Shown: positions 37,001 to 47,554, counted from the stretch's first letter. The stretch: 64,000 bases of DNA from Oscheius sp. JU75 (GCA_037178855.1 JASJZC010000007.1:1798001-1862000), one strand, 5' to 3'. The notes: a model not told the origin generated them from the sequence alone. Program-made: numbers and translations.

Positions 37001-38082
37001 GCATCTTTTTCCAGACCAAACTCTCCAACCAGAAATCCGAGGATTTTAGATGGGTTCATGTGGAAACTAAAAAGTTTACGCGTTATGAAAAACAAACATG
37101 ATGAAAGAACAAAAGCACATAATCACAGATAATAGACAAAAAAAAGAAAAAAGCTTGAGCGGATCCGAACCAGCAAGTAATTACTTCCCAGCCCACCGCG
37201 CTCACCGTCATACCACGCTGCCATGATATTTGGAGCCTTCGAAGCTTACCACGTCGGATCCTGTAGCCAAAGCGCCGAGATGATACGGGGGGCGCCATTT
37301 TTAAAAGTGTCATATCTCGGACCAGGGAGGGGTTAAGCGAATTCGGCAATATACCCCGTTATACCCATGTTTAGAGCTATCGAATGGCACCTTGTTCGTT
37401 GCCAAAGGCCAGCTTAAGTTGAAAGGCTTCCCTTGTCAGTCAGTAATATTTATAATGTTTCTTTTTAAAAATTACGTCCATTATTCCGAAAGCACAAGTA
37501 TTGTTGCGAACAGATATGAAGCTGTTATTGTGTAAACGCTACCTAACAGAAAAACGGGAAAATGTTTGTTTCCCAATCATCGACTTGTCTTGTTTTAGTT
37601 TGAGCAATTTTCTGAGAAAGACGATAAGAAAGAATCTAACTCGAACAATATGGAACACAAGCAACTCTGAGCGACTATCTTGGGCAAAATTGCCCAACTC
37701 CCATTTCCAGCAGATTTGAGAAAGGGAAAACCTATTCTCTTCGAATTGATAACATTACAGAAATGTATTGAAAACATGTTAAAGCTCCTACTTTCAATAG
37801 ATCCTCCTTTGCGATTTTGATCTTATTCAGCATCTCTTGTTCAGCCTGCTTTACTTTTCTGTCCCGAAGTTCGTCCAATCGCTTCTTTTGCAACTAAACA
37901 ACGTTATAACAATATAGTTGATATTGAAAACATACTACGAAGCTGAATTCCTCTTCGTCTATGTCACGTTCGGCCTTCATCTTCATTTCTTCCTCCTGGT
38001 CTCTGAGGGCCTTGTGTTTTCCTTTCCTGGCCATTCGGATCTCTTTTCGAATATCGATCAATTCCTTTATTTTGGCATTCAT
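34059..38082 (-). CDS. Sds3/SUDS3-like Sin3-HDAC corepressor subunit
   Basis: Exon 1 from ATG 38082: MNAKIKELIDIRKEIRMARK, then LRDQEEEMKMKAERDIDE; exon 2: LQKKRLDELRDRKVKQAE, MLNKIKIAKEDLLK, an acidic-basic coiled coil like the Sds3 dimerisation helix. After a 3,045-bp intron: EIEDAERIAELEYSMGD, ITFLNHDNGKKTLRG; VPPSYLTANQKPATPSLA; LKRVEVQITRQKLIYDSKS; RFKQGEEVHVESRTYGKFQ, ARIDQITDTVVILK; and the end VHASFTDLQERLVQIYKK, stop at 34059. The EVQITRQKLIYD...FKQGEEVHVES block matches the C-terminal capped-tudor-like domain of SUDS3/BRMS1 relatives. The product would act in chromatin with Sin3 and class I deacetylases. A TTTTTTCAG directly before the ATG suggests trans-splicing or a further 5' exon. 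The long intron holds a transposon. Confidence 0.7.
34766..35160 (+). repeat. Left terminal inverted repeat of transposon
   Basis: Inverted copy of 37041-37436. Contains CTTAACCCCTCCCTGGTCC and TCATAACGCGTAAAC blocks seen reversed on the right. It includes a copy of the codons MNPSKI that begin the transposase on the other side. Confidence 0.9.
35311..37059 (-). CDS. Pogo-like DDD transposase
   Basis: Six exons in matching phases. N-terminal MNPSKILGFLVGEFGLEKDA with an acidic stretch; a helix-turn-helix DNA-binding region of CENP-B/pogo type (LTKYHLPNFTASDSWLDSL, KKHNIVSRRVTKFVSRV); then the RNase H-like core with acidic residues in HIWNADQSGFTKE (first), LLLVDSWPSF (second) and MIQPLDVYGFYHVK (third), 37 residues separating the last two. 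A final exon ends with a Cys/His cluster (CSIPNC, CLFCDQYFCF, HYIIQYHWC) that may bind zinc. No stop or frameshift is needed, so the enzyme may be active. Start at 37059, inside the right inverted repeat. It cuts and pastes its own element. No host gene function implied. Confidence 0.85.
37041..37436 (-). repeat. Right terminal inverted repeat of transposon
   Basis: Complement of 34766-35160. It spans the transposase start codon and presumably its promoter. Confidence 0.9.
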
Positions 38083-38541
38083 TTTCCTGAAAAAAGCAAA
38101 CTTTATGGTGAAAAGTAGAAAAATACAGCTGAGAGCTAATTCAAACGGAATGACAGCAAACTCGCTCTGCGTCACTGACCGTCCCGACCTGCCTCTAACA
38201 CGGGTTGGCCATCGAGCTTCGTTCAAATTCGAACTAGAGCATTTGGTGTAGAGATTTCCGTGCTTCAAAATTTTGATTTTTTAAAACCTCAAAGTAGAAG
38301 AAAAATGTATAAGAGAAGGTTACGTAGTCTGGAACAATTTGGAATATGTGAGCTGAATAATTGTTCAAATGAAAAATGAACGTAGCTCCTATAGGGATTT
38401 TTTGAAGGTTGTGAGATACAAACTCCAGGGTTCAGAAAATATTTTTGTGAAGGAATGCTACAAGCGTTCGCTACAATGTACTCCAACCAAAGTGAACCCA
38501 GATCACACCGATAACAGACATTAGTCTGCATTTCTGTGCCT

Positions 38542-38548
38542 TATAAAG
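38542..38548 (+). promoter_or_regulatory. TATA box of CTL gene
   Basis: TATAAAG, 27 bases before the ATG at 38575. The position implies a very short 5' leader. Confidence 0.5.
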
Positions 38549-38574
38549 GAGGATAGAACAATGTGGAGGCAGAA

Positions 38575-39899
38575 ATGTTGGTCCTTGCCTTGATAGCGAT
38601 CGCGTTTCATTTTGCTGCATCTGCCCCGTCTTTGTCGGTCCAAGACACTCAGCAGCAGCCGTACAAAAGGATTGATTATGCATGTCCAAGTAAGATTCAC
38701 CTTTGACTCTATAGCTTACAATATGCGCAGAAAATGCGACTTGTATGCCTGGATATGTCCAGTTTTTCGGTAACTGCAAGTGCTATAAGGTACCCCGTTT
38801 GGTTTCATACCATTTTTTGAACAATAGAAAAGTACCGACCTCGCCACATGGGACGATGCACAGAAAAAGTGCCAAGCTGAGCAAGGAGAACTGGCTGTCA
38901 TTACCGACGCGAGTATAAACTGGTTTCTCACAAGTCTCTTCCGTCACACTGGTATCACCATTTTTGGCTGGATCGGAATCACATGCACCAACAAGTCCAT
39001 CATTAGCTGTAAATGGGTTGATGGATCCTCATCCGTCTGGTTCGAGATGTGGTCTGGAAGTCTGGTTTTTATTTTTTCCTATGTTGTATGAGGTATTCAG
39101 TGGTGCCGTATTCTGGGACTTACTTGTCTGCTGACGGGCGTTGGAAATCACTGCCATACGATACGAAATTGAATTATTTCTGCGTCAATGGTGAAATAAT
39201 TTTTCAATCATTTTTACTCTCCAAAGACAGACCCAGTTCCAAACGCGCCTTTTGTTCCATCAAACTTAACATGTCCTGTGGATACTGCTTGCCTTCCCGG
39301 ATATATCCAATTCTTCGGAGACTGCAGATGCTATCTGGTAAGCAAATTGCCACTAGCAGTACTCTCAAAAACACTACATTGCTTGTTGTACTAGTTAACA
39401 AGTTTCCTTAAAAAACATATGTTTCAGTTTGCTGCACAACCAACGGCATGGGAAACTGCAATCGAAAACTGTAAAGCGGACAACGGCAATTTGGCAATCA
39501 TTCATAAGCCTGAACTGAACGATTTCCTGTTCAGCATGGCTCGTCGCATAGACAACGAGGAAAGTGCTTGGATTGGAATTGTATGCACTGCCGATAAGCG
39601 AGAAAGTTGCAATTGGAGCGATGGCTCTTCCGCGCAGGGTTACAACACATTTTCCGGACGTAAGTTTGTTTCAGAGCTAAAGTTACGAGCTTTTTCAGAA
39701 AGTTACGAGGCCGGAGATGTAGGAGTATTGGACTCCCAAGGATTCTGGGAATGCCTTGATCCAACCGTTTCATGGGCAAGGGGGATAAAGTACATCTGCC
39801 AAAATGGTACCAAATAACTTTAATAAGTACAGAATTTCAGATCCGGTCAAAATTGCCAGTCTACCTGCAAAGCTTGTGATCTTCCAGAAATGGAAATAA
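38575..39899 (+). CDS. Secreted C-type lectin, two domains
   Basis: Signal peptide MLVLALIAIAFHFAASA. Each of two lectin-type domains opens with the same block (CMPGYVQFFGNCKCYK; CLPGYIQFFGDCRCYL), then a long helix exon (ATWDDAQKKCQAEQGELAV; AWETAIENCKADNGNLAI), IFGWIGITCTNKSIISCKWV and SAWIGIVCTADKRESCNW, and a closing Trp/Cys segment (WKSLPYDTKLNYFCVN; WECLDPTVSWARG). WIG and the paired cysteines are CTLD hallmarks; EPN or QPD and WND calcium residues are missing, so sugar binding is doubtful. The two domains look like a tandem duplication. Last exon DPVKIASLPAKLVIFQ; its TAA stop (39897-39899) lies inside AATAAA (39895-39900). Typical of pathogen-responsive worm clec genes. Confidence 0.82.
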
Positions 39900-40237
39900 A
39901 GTTGTTCTAAGCAAACTATCTGTGTTTAAAGTTTGGCTAAAAGGTAGAAAGTCTTAGTAGTCCTTTATAGGTTGCTTATCGAACTGAGCTTGTTTATACT
40001 TAAGTTAGAGCCTGACGTGTTCTACGTTCTATGCTTTTTGTGTCCTGAAGACAGGCACTACATCCTCAGGCTGAAGTAAAACGTGATGCTTATCAGCGAC
40101 ATTATTCTCAATAGAACAGTGAACTTGGACCAAAAATATGAATAAACTTAAGACGCCTTTTAAATACGTTTTGTTACTGATTTCCAGTTCTCCGTATGTT
40201 GCCTGTTTACTCATTAGTAACAATAGTTGTTCTCAGC

Positions 40238-40780
40238 GAAAGCCGTTTGTATGTCCAGCTATGTCCAATTCTTTAGAAACTGTCAGTGCTACAAAGTATC
40301 ATACCTCTTAGTAGAAAGATACGTAGAACTTGTGTCGTTTCTTCAATCGTAAAACTTTGCAAAAATTGAAATAACAAAAACTGCTTTCAGAGGAGCTTGG
40401 AGGTGGCTACGTATGAAAACGCTCGCAAAGCATGCCAAACGGAAAACGGTGATTTGGTTGTCAACCTTCGGAAGTACACGACTATTTTATTTTTAGCCTG
40501 TTCCAATACACATGCACAACTACGTATGCTTGGATTGGGATCAGCTGTACTAAAATGCCCATCATAAGCTGCGAGTAAGTCAACGAATTCGCAGCAGTTC
40601 GGTACGATCGTTTTACAGTCCTTGTGGAAAATATTACCACCAAACTTCAGTGATGTCCAATACTGGAACATATCTGACTGGTCACGAATTATGGAGGTCT
40701 CTTCCTAACGATGCAGTAGCATAATATTTTTGTCAACCTCGTGAGTACATTTTGTGAAGACAAGAAATGTTTTAGAGCCT
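40238..40780 (+). pseudogene. Decayed C-type lectin copy 1
   Basis: Blocks CMSSYVQFFRNCQCYK, LEVATYENARKACQTENGD and AYAWIGISCTKMPIISCE correspond in order to the neighbouring two-domain gene, but the last is followed at once by a stop, and the helix exon runs out of frame. No signal peptide. Confidence 0.75.
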
Positions 40781-41440
40781 ATTCCGAACACTAAGCAGGC
40801 TCCTCTTTGTATCGCGGATACCGTCAGTTTTACCTGTCCGAACAATACAGCATGTCTTCCGAGCTATGTCCAGTTTTTTGGTGACCGCAGATGCTACAAA
40901 GTCAGTCTGGATTGTCTTCCATAAAATCCTGTCTTTGTTTCAGCACGGTTCGGAGCAAATCCAATTTGATGAGGTGCTCTCTAAATGTCAAACTGATAGT
41001 GGAACCTTGGCAATCATTCATAAGCTTTATTTAAACAGCATCCGTTTGAGTGTAATATATAATAGTAGTGGAAACGAAAGTCACGCTGTCTGGAGTGGAA
41101 TCTCGTTTGTCTCAAACAATTTCAATAGCTACAACTGGATCGATGGAAGCTCAACGCAAGAATATCCCAACTTTCAGCCCTGTAGATCTTTATATGTCAG
41201 CAGCAGCAAACACATCGAATTAAAATGATTACTTATGTTTTACATTTTTAATCTATTCATTCGCTTTAGCATCGGTCGAGCGCAACGACAAAGCAATTCT
41301 ATTAACAGACGGTCCTGTCTAAAGACCTCAATACATACTTATGTCAAAACGGTATAAGCCCATTTTGTGTACTACAAGCTTAAATTAAGATCATCTTCCA
41401 ATTACGAAGCCGTCTACCTGATGTTGATATTTGTAAATAA
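40781..41440 (+). pseudogene. Decayed C-type lectin copy 2
   Basis: Blocks PNNTACLPSYVQFFGDRR, QIQFDEVLSKCQTDSGTLA, HAVWSGISFVSNNFNSYNW and IDGSSTQEYPNF follow the CTL exon order. One hallmark cysteine is replaced by Arg (GDRRCYK), WIG has become WSG, and the C-terminal exon is not readable. It has no start of its own; it could be a second domain of copy 1 from a former two-domain duplicate. Confidence 0.7.
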
Positions 41441-41814
41441 AGACTTGTATCATTTTGCTTTTTAGCACGTTATTTTACGTTCCTTCGACAACGAGAAAGT
41501 GGTTGCTGTAAATATGACAAATATCTTTCCTCCAAATAAATGAAAGTGTGTACGCTTGCTTTCTTTAAGAAATCAGAAATTCAGCCATACACAACCGCCA
41601 CTCCGAGAGAGTGACGTATCGCGACTTTAAGCAGTTCTGTAATACTGCAATACACATAATAATGCGTGTTTTTTACCCCATTCCTCTTGAAGAATGCGAC
41701 AGCACGTCTACTGCGGCATAAAAAGAAACCACACGTATCAGCTACAGCATAGCAAACAATGAACTTGGCTCAGAAAGATAAAGACTTCCTTCATTTTATA
41801 AACGTTAAACTTTT

Positions 41815-41862
41815 TTTTTGCAAAAAATTATTGACCTTCAAACAACTTTTTCACTCGTTGTA
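41815..41862 (-). mobile_element. Mariner 3'-end remnant
   Basis: About 35-45 bases similar on the same strand to 43640-43685 next to the mariner fragment (TTATTGAC.TTCAAACAACTTT versus TTATTGACTTCTAAACAACTTT). Too short for more. Confidence 0.4.
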
Positions 41863-42237
41863 ATCACCATTACGCTGTGTCTTACACCATTATACCATGT
41901 CTGTTCATTTCGTGGGTAGCTTACGGATGCCACGCTCGTAGAGCACCTTGGGTTTGTCAACCAGGTTTTGAGTGCGTTGTCGGAATCGAACTGCTGTCCT
42001 CCAATTCAGTCATACAAAAAACTATTACAGAGTATAGTTTCGTTTTCTTATCTAAACATTATCCTTTTGATCCTGGATAGTCAGACCACAGTCATGGATT
42101 ATATCTCCAGAAGAACAGTCATAAGTTACAAAAAATGCATTCCATTCTTTGCTGTTGATGCAAAATGCAGAAATGAAAGCATTTTCCAATAAATGAATGA
42201 ACAATACAAAAGTTATTTTCCAGGATTACAAGGCTTT

Positions 42238-42698
42238 TCAATTCCTTTCTTTCATTTGCTCAAGTACTCTTCGAAGATTACTGATGCGGTCCTCATGCTG
42301 GCGGTTTTCTTCTCTGCGCTTTTCCAGTTCCTAAAAGAGAGCATAAACACTTGTGTTAGAAGCTTACCTCTTCCATTTGCTTGATGAGTTGCTTTCTTTC
42401 ACGGCTGGTCGGAGGGATCACCAAAGGCGGAATTTCCTGCTCCACGGCCATTTGCGTTGAACTGCTACTCTGCACAGCCTAAGTCTAACGCTGTTTAGAG
42501 TTGACATGTTTGATAACACTAAGCATAGTCATTATCGCTGTTGTGGTTGTGAACCACAAAACAAAATGCATTTACCTGTTGAGGGCCTAATGAGTCTTTG
42601 AGCTGTGTGGCTATGTTTTCGATTGTTGGCTGAATAGCGGCCATCTTTCGGTCCATGAACTGAAGCAAAAAACTATAGAACTCGGTGTGTGTTCCCAT
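42238..42698 (-). CDS. Small coiled-coil protein
   Basis: Three exons, about 105 residues: MGTHTEFYSFLLQFMDRKM, AAIQPTIENIATQLKDS; AVQSSSSTQMAVEQEIPPL, VIPPTSRERKQLIKQMEE; ELEKRREENRQHEDRISNL, RRVLEQMKERN. Splice phases agree. The C-terminal half is a strong heptad-type helix, so it probably dimerises or joins a complex. A shorter start at the internal FMDRKM is possible, since a TTGCTTCAG before it looks like an acceptor. No family recognised. Confidence 0.6.
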
Positions 42699-42791
42699 GT
42701 TTTATGCTCTGACTGTTCTAACAAAATGTAAAACTCACATTAAGTTGAGAACACACACAACTGCAGTGCTCTTTTGGTGGAAGAAGCAGAA

Positions 42792-43080
42792 TCTTTATTA
42801 TCCACATTTTTCTGATAAGACACTGCTATCACGTTGCGCTGATAAGAGGAAAAGAAAATGATGGAATACGAACACAAGAACGCGAATATTACTTTAATAA
42901 CCTGAGCATCGGAAGAGACTTTATTGGGAAAATTGGGCAAACATCACAACTTTTTGAGATAATAAATCTGATCATAGGGATTACAACAAAATAACTGCAT
43001 TCAAAGTGGTCGATAGGCGAAGTGAGCTCACGGTGGTTTTGCTTGCTCCATTCCGTGGAACGTTGCCTCCAATAACGGAT
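42792..43080 (+). repeat. Dispersed repeat, compact copy
   Basis: Contains in order four blocks that recur downstream: TTTTTCTGATAAGACACTGC (42792-42860), CTTTAAT.ACCTGAGCA (42891-42965), GGCGAAGTGAGCTCACGGTGG (43006-43046) and CCATTCCGT.GAA.GTTGCC (43048-43080). No coding frame. Possibly a non-autonomous mobile element. Confidence 0.65.
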
Positions 43081-43612
43081 TTTGCTAGGTCAGAGTCTGG
43101 CTGTTACCAGGATCTTTTACGTAGTTCGTTTATGTGTGCAATAGTTACGAGCGTCGGTTTGGTCGACGCAGTGACTGTATTGGGAAGTGTTGGAGAAGGA
43201 AAAACTTCTTGAATGTTGACTGAGACCACTGGCCGGTCGTTTTTTCATGTAAGCTCCGACGGGAAAATCAGGAAAGGGACCGAGTCCCGGATAGAATGTT
43301 TACTTTGAAACTTGTATTCGATAAGAAAGTTTCGAAAAACGGGGTAAGATGGTGGAAAAGCGTAAAACTTGCCGCCCAAAAATGGGTGTAATTATACAAT
43401 TGCGTTGGAACAAATGGTTTTTTCGGTCGAATCTATACGCAAAATTGAATCTATGATTTTCACACAACACATTTTGACGGTTTTTGTACACACAACACAA
43501 GTTGTATGCATTAACCAGTATTTTGATTAGATTCGTTTTCCTGGTTGTGAAAATTGCATTTTTCGCACTTTGATACCGTAGTCAATGACATTGTGACATT
43601 GAAGCGCAATTA

Positions 43613-43860
43613 TTGGGTTGGCAACTAAGTCTTTCGCTTTTTCAAATGCAAAAGTTTATTGACTTCTAAACAACTTTCTGTTCGAAGTAGTCCGGAACAG
43701 ATAATAGTCGTCATAGACCCTCATAGACGTCATCCCTTGGCCATAAACATCGTTGGTATTAGCTGCCGTTTGAGCTCCATTCGTGCCTTTGAGGAACTCA
43801 TACAACATGACATGTCGCAGATGGTAGGGAGGCAGATTATCAATGGTCCGGATCAATACG
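43613..43860 (-). pseudogene. Mariner transposase fragment with one terminal repeat
   Basis: Minus-strand frame: HLRHVMLYEFLKGTNGAQTA, ANTNDVYGQGMTS matches the helix-turn-helix start of mariner transposases. It passes directly into sequence whose other frame ends DYFEQKVV and a stop, like a mariner C-terminus, and then into the terminal repeat TTGGGTTGGCAACTAAGTC at 43613-43640. The whole catalytic core is missing, so this is an internal-deletion derivative. The second terminal repeat is not visible. Confidence 0.7.
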
Positions 43861-44231
43861 AACAGTGAAGAGGGAATAAGAAGAAGAGAAGTAGTGTCTT
43901 GCATGGTGGTGGTAGAGGACTGAGTGAGCTACACGAGGTGTTATATCAATAGCTAAGCCGTTGTCGAAACAAGGCAAACGACATGTTTGAAGTGCTTTGA
44001 AAGATTAATTTATTCTAAGAAAAAAACATAAATACAGACGAAAGTGATTGCCATTGTTTAAGGGTATCATGTGATTTAAGAAGACGTGTATAGTATTGTA
44101 GTAAGTGAGTAATTGGGACGTGGAATTACTCACACAGGAGCATGGAGGACTTCTGAAATTGTATGTTAACAGTGTTTTAGAGGTATTTTACTTGTTAGCC
44201 CGTGTCTTCTTTTTCCTTCGTCTCTTTCCTC

Positions 44232-44442
44232 TTACCATTTTCGATCATTTTCTTCTTTCTCTAGTTGTTTCCGAACACGAGCTTCTTCAGCGCTCAACTC
44301 CCTCGCACGACGTACTTCTTTCCTCAGTTGCTGTAAAAAATTTGTTTTTAATTAAACAATGTGAAACCTTGTCAAGTTCGCGGAGTCTCTCGCGCTCTCG
44401 GTCTTCGGCTTCCTTCTGTGCACGTCGCTCATCAACAGACAT
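44232..44442 (-). CDS. Short charged coiled-coil protein
   Basis: Two exons joined in phase: MSVDERRAQKEAEDRERERL, RELDK and QLRKEVRRARELSAEEARV, RKQLEKEENDRKW, stop at 44232. Only 57 residues, almost all helix-forming and charged. The stop is read through a GT (TGGTAAGAG), so this may instead be an internal exon pair of a longer gene whose next exon I cannot find. Role unknown. Confidence 0.45.
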
Positions 44443-45685
44443 TGTAGTAACGGCGTAAGTATCTGTAAGCGGAGTCTGTTTAAATACTACTGAAAGGTGG
44501 AGCAGTTGATCAAGTCCTCTATAACAGTGTGTGAAAGGTCGACCACATCCTAGGACGGTATCTGCAGATTAAAGAAAACCTATGTGTATTCCGCACATTT
44601 ACGAAGATTTTTGAAAAAATTTCAGAAGTGCAGTGATGTATGCGGTTGCTATCACTAACCGCCCTTGAAAATATGTGATTTTGATGCTCATCAAGACGAA
44701 TCCCAACTGACTCGATGTTTGACGAATGACTAATATTTGACAAAAATAAATAGCAAAGTCGTTGTAAGCGTCGGATTATTACAGATTATGTGTTTATTAA
44801 TACTCTTGTGTATGAAAGATCGGGCAAGCATGAGTCCGAGTTCTGGAAAAGAGACACACTCTTTCTAGCCATCAGAAAAAAACAGACAGGGGTGTTGAAC
44901 GAATAGGAAATCTTTCAACTAGATAGATATTGAAACTCAATAATTGATACAGTAAATAGGTATGTAGAACTATTGAGCACAGAACCACTAAACGCCATTA
45001 AAGTTCAACGGAAAGATAATAGCCAAAATTATTATTCTCAGATAAGTCACTAATTCCATAAAGTAAAACTTCAGACCTCCACGATAAGTACCTACCCTAA
45101 TGCTACTCGGAAAGGCAACTCATGCATTCCGTGGCTTCTATACCTCTTGTAATTCAAAGATTCGCGTTACTATCTCGTGTGCTTTGTCAAACATTTACAC
45201 ATGTAATAGTTCAAAATTCCAATGAACATAATAACAAAGCCTATTTGTCAGTTTTTGAGTCATAGTACGTACCCTGCTGTAATTATTTGTCAATTTGGCT
45301 CCAAGAAAGAACTGTGGAATGACTTATGAGAGTGAGTGAAAACAGTTTCTGTTTGGGTGAGAAAGTAGGGTCTACTTGCATGAAAAAATGTTCAAGCCTC
45401 AAGTCTATTTGAACGTCAACTACTACGTTCGTATCTATTTTGTAGCATGAAATGCTTTTCTGTTGTACGTTTTTCACGTTTTTCGGAAACGAAGGTTCAA
45501 TCCACAAACCAATGGAACTGTTATTGTGGTTAACACCTTTATTTTTCAAGAACTTAGGAAATTTGTAATCCGAAACGGAAAAGACAAGGTCGATCAATGA
45601 ATCTTCGAAGGTGGAGGGTTGTAAGAGATATGTCCAAACTGTAAGCGAGTATGCTTATATAGAGAAACAGGAGTAACGTGAACCA
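44443..45685. other. Intergenic, no firm gene
   Basis: The minus ORF at 45283-45597 (104 codons, MIDLVFSVSDYKFPKFLKNK onward) has no recognisable domain and no splice context. Otherwise AT-rich without features. Confidence 0.4.
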
Positions 45686-45945
45686 TCATTATCCCCATTT
45701 TTCTGATAAGACACTGCTATCACCGGGGCGCTGATAATAGGAAAAGAAAACGGTGAATCCAAAGGCGTTTGGACGCGGACGCAGTGCCTGCATTGTTGAT
45801 AACGTTAGTTTGGTGTTTATCTGCTGCAGGGTTGAGCGGTCAAACCTGGTCAATTTCTACGGTCAATATAACTTTAATGACCTGAGCACCGGAAGGGACT
45901 TTATTGGAAAAATTGGGCAATAAGCACAACTTCTTGAGATAATTA
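45686..45945 (+). repeat. Dispersed repeat, split copy, first half
   Basis: Carries the first two blocks of the repeat at 42792-42965 in the same order and orientation, but with about 85 extra bases between them (45755-45870). Confidence 0.65.
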
Positions 45946-46075
45946 TGCCACTATTGGTCGACTCGTACTTTTTATGTAAACGTCGTTTCTGGAGTTTGGG
46001 AAAGAACGGGTGTTTGAAAGTAGTTGAATATTCAAAAGCTCTTCAAGGCTTAAAAGTAGTTGGTCTAAGGTAAAT

Positions 46076-46425
46076 GTCTCAGTCTATCTTTCTCTCCCTC
46101 TCTCTGCCTCTCTCCCTCTTCCTCTGTATCTCCGTTTCTCTGCTTTTCTCCTCCTGTCTCTCTGTCGCTCCGTTTCTGTTTCTCACTTACTATGTCTCTT
46201 TCTCGTCTGACTCTCTGTGACTGTCTTTCTAATTCCCCCTTATTCTGTCTCTATGTCTCTGTCAGTCTCGCTGTTTCTCTCTGAGCCTGTCTCTGTTTTT
46301 CTGTCGGTCCCTTTATGCGTCTATGTCTCTGTCTGTCTCCTTGCATCTCTGTCTCTCTGTTTCTCTGTCTTTCTGTCTCTCTGTTACTCCATTTCTCTCT
46401 TACTCTGTCTTTCTGTCTCTACCCA
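46076..46425 (+). repeat. Polypyrimidine (TCTC/TGTCTC)n tract
   Basis: About 350 bases that are almost only C and T with scattered G and A, built on TCTC, CTCTGTCT and TTTCTCTCT. The ORF through it (SLSVSLFLSEPVSVFLSV) is a by-product of the repeat. Such tracts can form triplex DNA and mutate quickly. Confidence 0.9.
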
Positions 46426-46636
46426 TGAGCGGCCAGAATTCGTTGTCCCATTTCTTAGTTCTTCTCCAACTCAATTAGTTTGCAACAATTTACAGGGACA
46501 ATGTACAGCTTTTTGCTTTGCTATTGTTTCGTAGCTACGGACAAACAAAGAAACGATCAACCACAGACACCAATGCGCTTTCATAGTTTAGATTATAAGT
46601 ATTACAGCAACATAACTGGAATGATACATCACACAA

Positions 46637-47103
46637 AGTAGCCGGTGGGCGAAGTGAGCTCACGGTGGTATTGCTTGCCGATGAACACATACTGAATGGG
46701 TTCCTATTTCTAACGTTGTTTTGTCGCATTGACTTATCTCCTAGATAAGGTCTGATCAGGAACGAAGTGGAAAAGCATTCGAGGCTGTTAGATCCAAATA
46801 GTTTACTAGAACTTAAAAATAAGGTGCACTTCCTATGCTACAACATGTTCCATAACCCGATCAAAAGATCTTCAGTGGAATGGCCTAGGATCACAAAGGG
46901 GAGCATCAGCACAATCAGCCAAGAAGACGGCAAGGTCGTTTTTTGCTGCTTTCACCTTTGAAGGTTCACGACGAACTTGTCTCTTCTGGCTACTCCAGTC
47001 ATGGGTTCGAGCAGAAGATGGGCTTGATGCGGTACTCGTTTTTTGCTGCTTTTACCTTTGAAGGTCCAACGGCCCATTCCGTAGAAGGTTGCCTCCGATA
47101 GCG
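46637..47103 (+). repeat. Dispersed repeat, split copy, second half
   Basis: 46637-46679 matches 43006-43046 (GGCGAAGTGAGCTCACGGTGG) and 47074-47103 matches 43048-43080. Between them lies a local duplication: GTCGTTTTTTGCTGCTTTCACC at 46935 and CTCGTTTTTTGCTGCTTTTACC at 47036, each followed by TTTGAAGGT. Confidence 0.6.
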
Positions 47104-47554
47104 GCCGGATCGGTTAGAGGCACCGTTACTATGACTTTGATGACTGTGATGAGCTTTTCCTCCTTGGTGTTTGCATTAACACTTTTGAACAATTTACATC
47201 AACATACTGTTTCCTGAAATACATATTCGCATTCCAAAAGCAAACCGGTTGCGACAATATTTTAACAGTCTAGGAGCTGGTTATTACACCCGCTTGACTT
47301 TTATGCACTGCTTCTACACAAACAACGATTTATAATCACCGCTAAACGAGAAGATTTCCTATCAGGTAAGTCTTTCTCAGTGTTTTTAACGCTGCAGAGC
47401 TGTTCCGCTGTAGCGAACTATTTCTGCCAGACTAGTCCGCTCGATTAAGTACGAAAAACAGAACTTGTTTCGAAACCTATTCCTAACATTTAACAGGTTA
47501 CTCTTTCTAGTTTGTCTACAGTCAGTCTGTTCGACGAATACAATATAGCTTCTC

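Larger units (their letters stand above)
34766..37436 (-). mobile_element. Pogo/Tigger-like DNA transposon, apparently intact
   Basis: 2,671 bp bounded by ACAAGGGAAGCCTTTC on the left and its complement on the right. Terminal inverted repeats of about 395 bp (34766-35160 and 37041-37436), nearly identical, extend right up to the first codons of the transposase. Inside is a single multi-exon transposase on minus. No clear TA target duplication: flanks are CCACTC on the left and CAGTCAGT on the right, so the exact ends may be a few bases off. The element sits in an intron of the Sds3-like gene, same transcription direction, with its left end 20 bp from the downstream exon. Confidence 0.85.

Noticed and set aside
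37083-37349. ORF within the right inverted repeat of the transposon
   Set aside because: Also present in mirror form on the left side; the transposase starts inside this repeat in another frame, so this is not a separate gene.
46217-46534. 105-codon ORF rich in Leu, Ser and Val
   Set aside because: Translation of the polypyrimidine tract; no gene structure.
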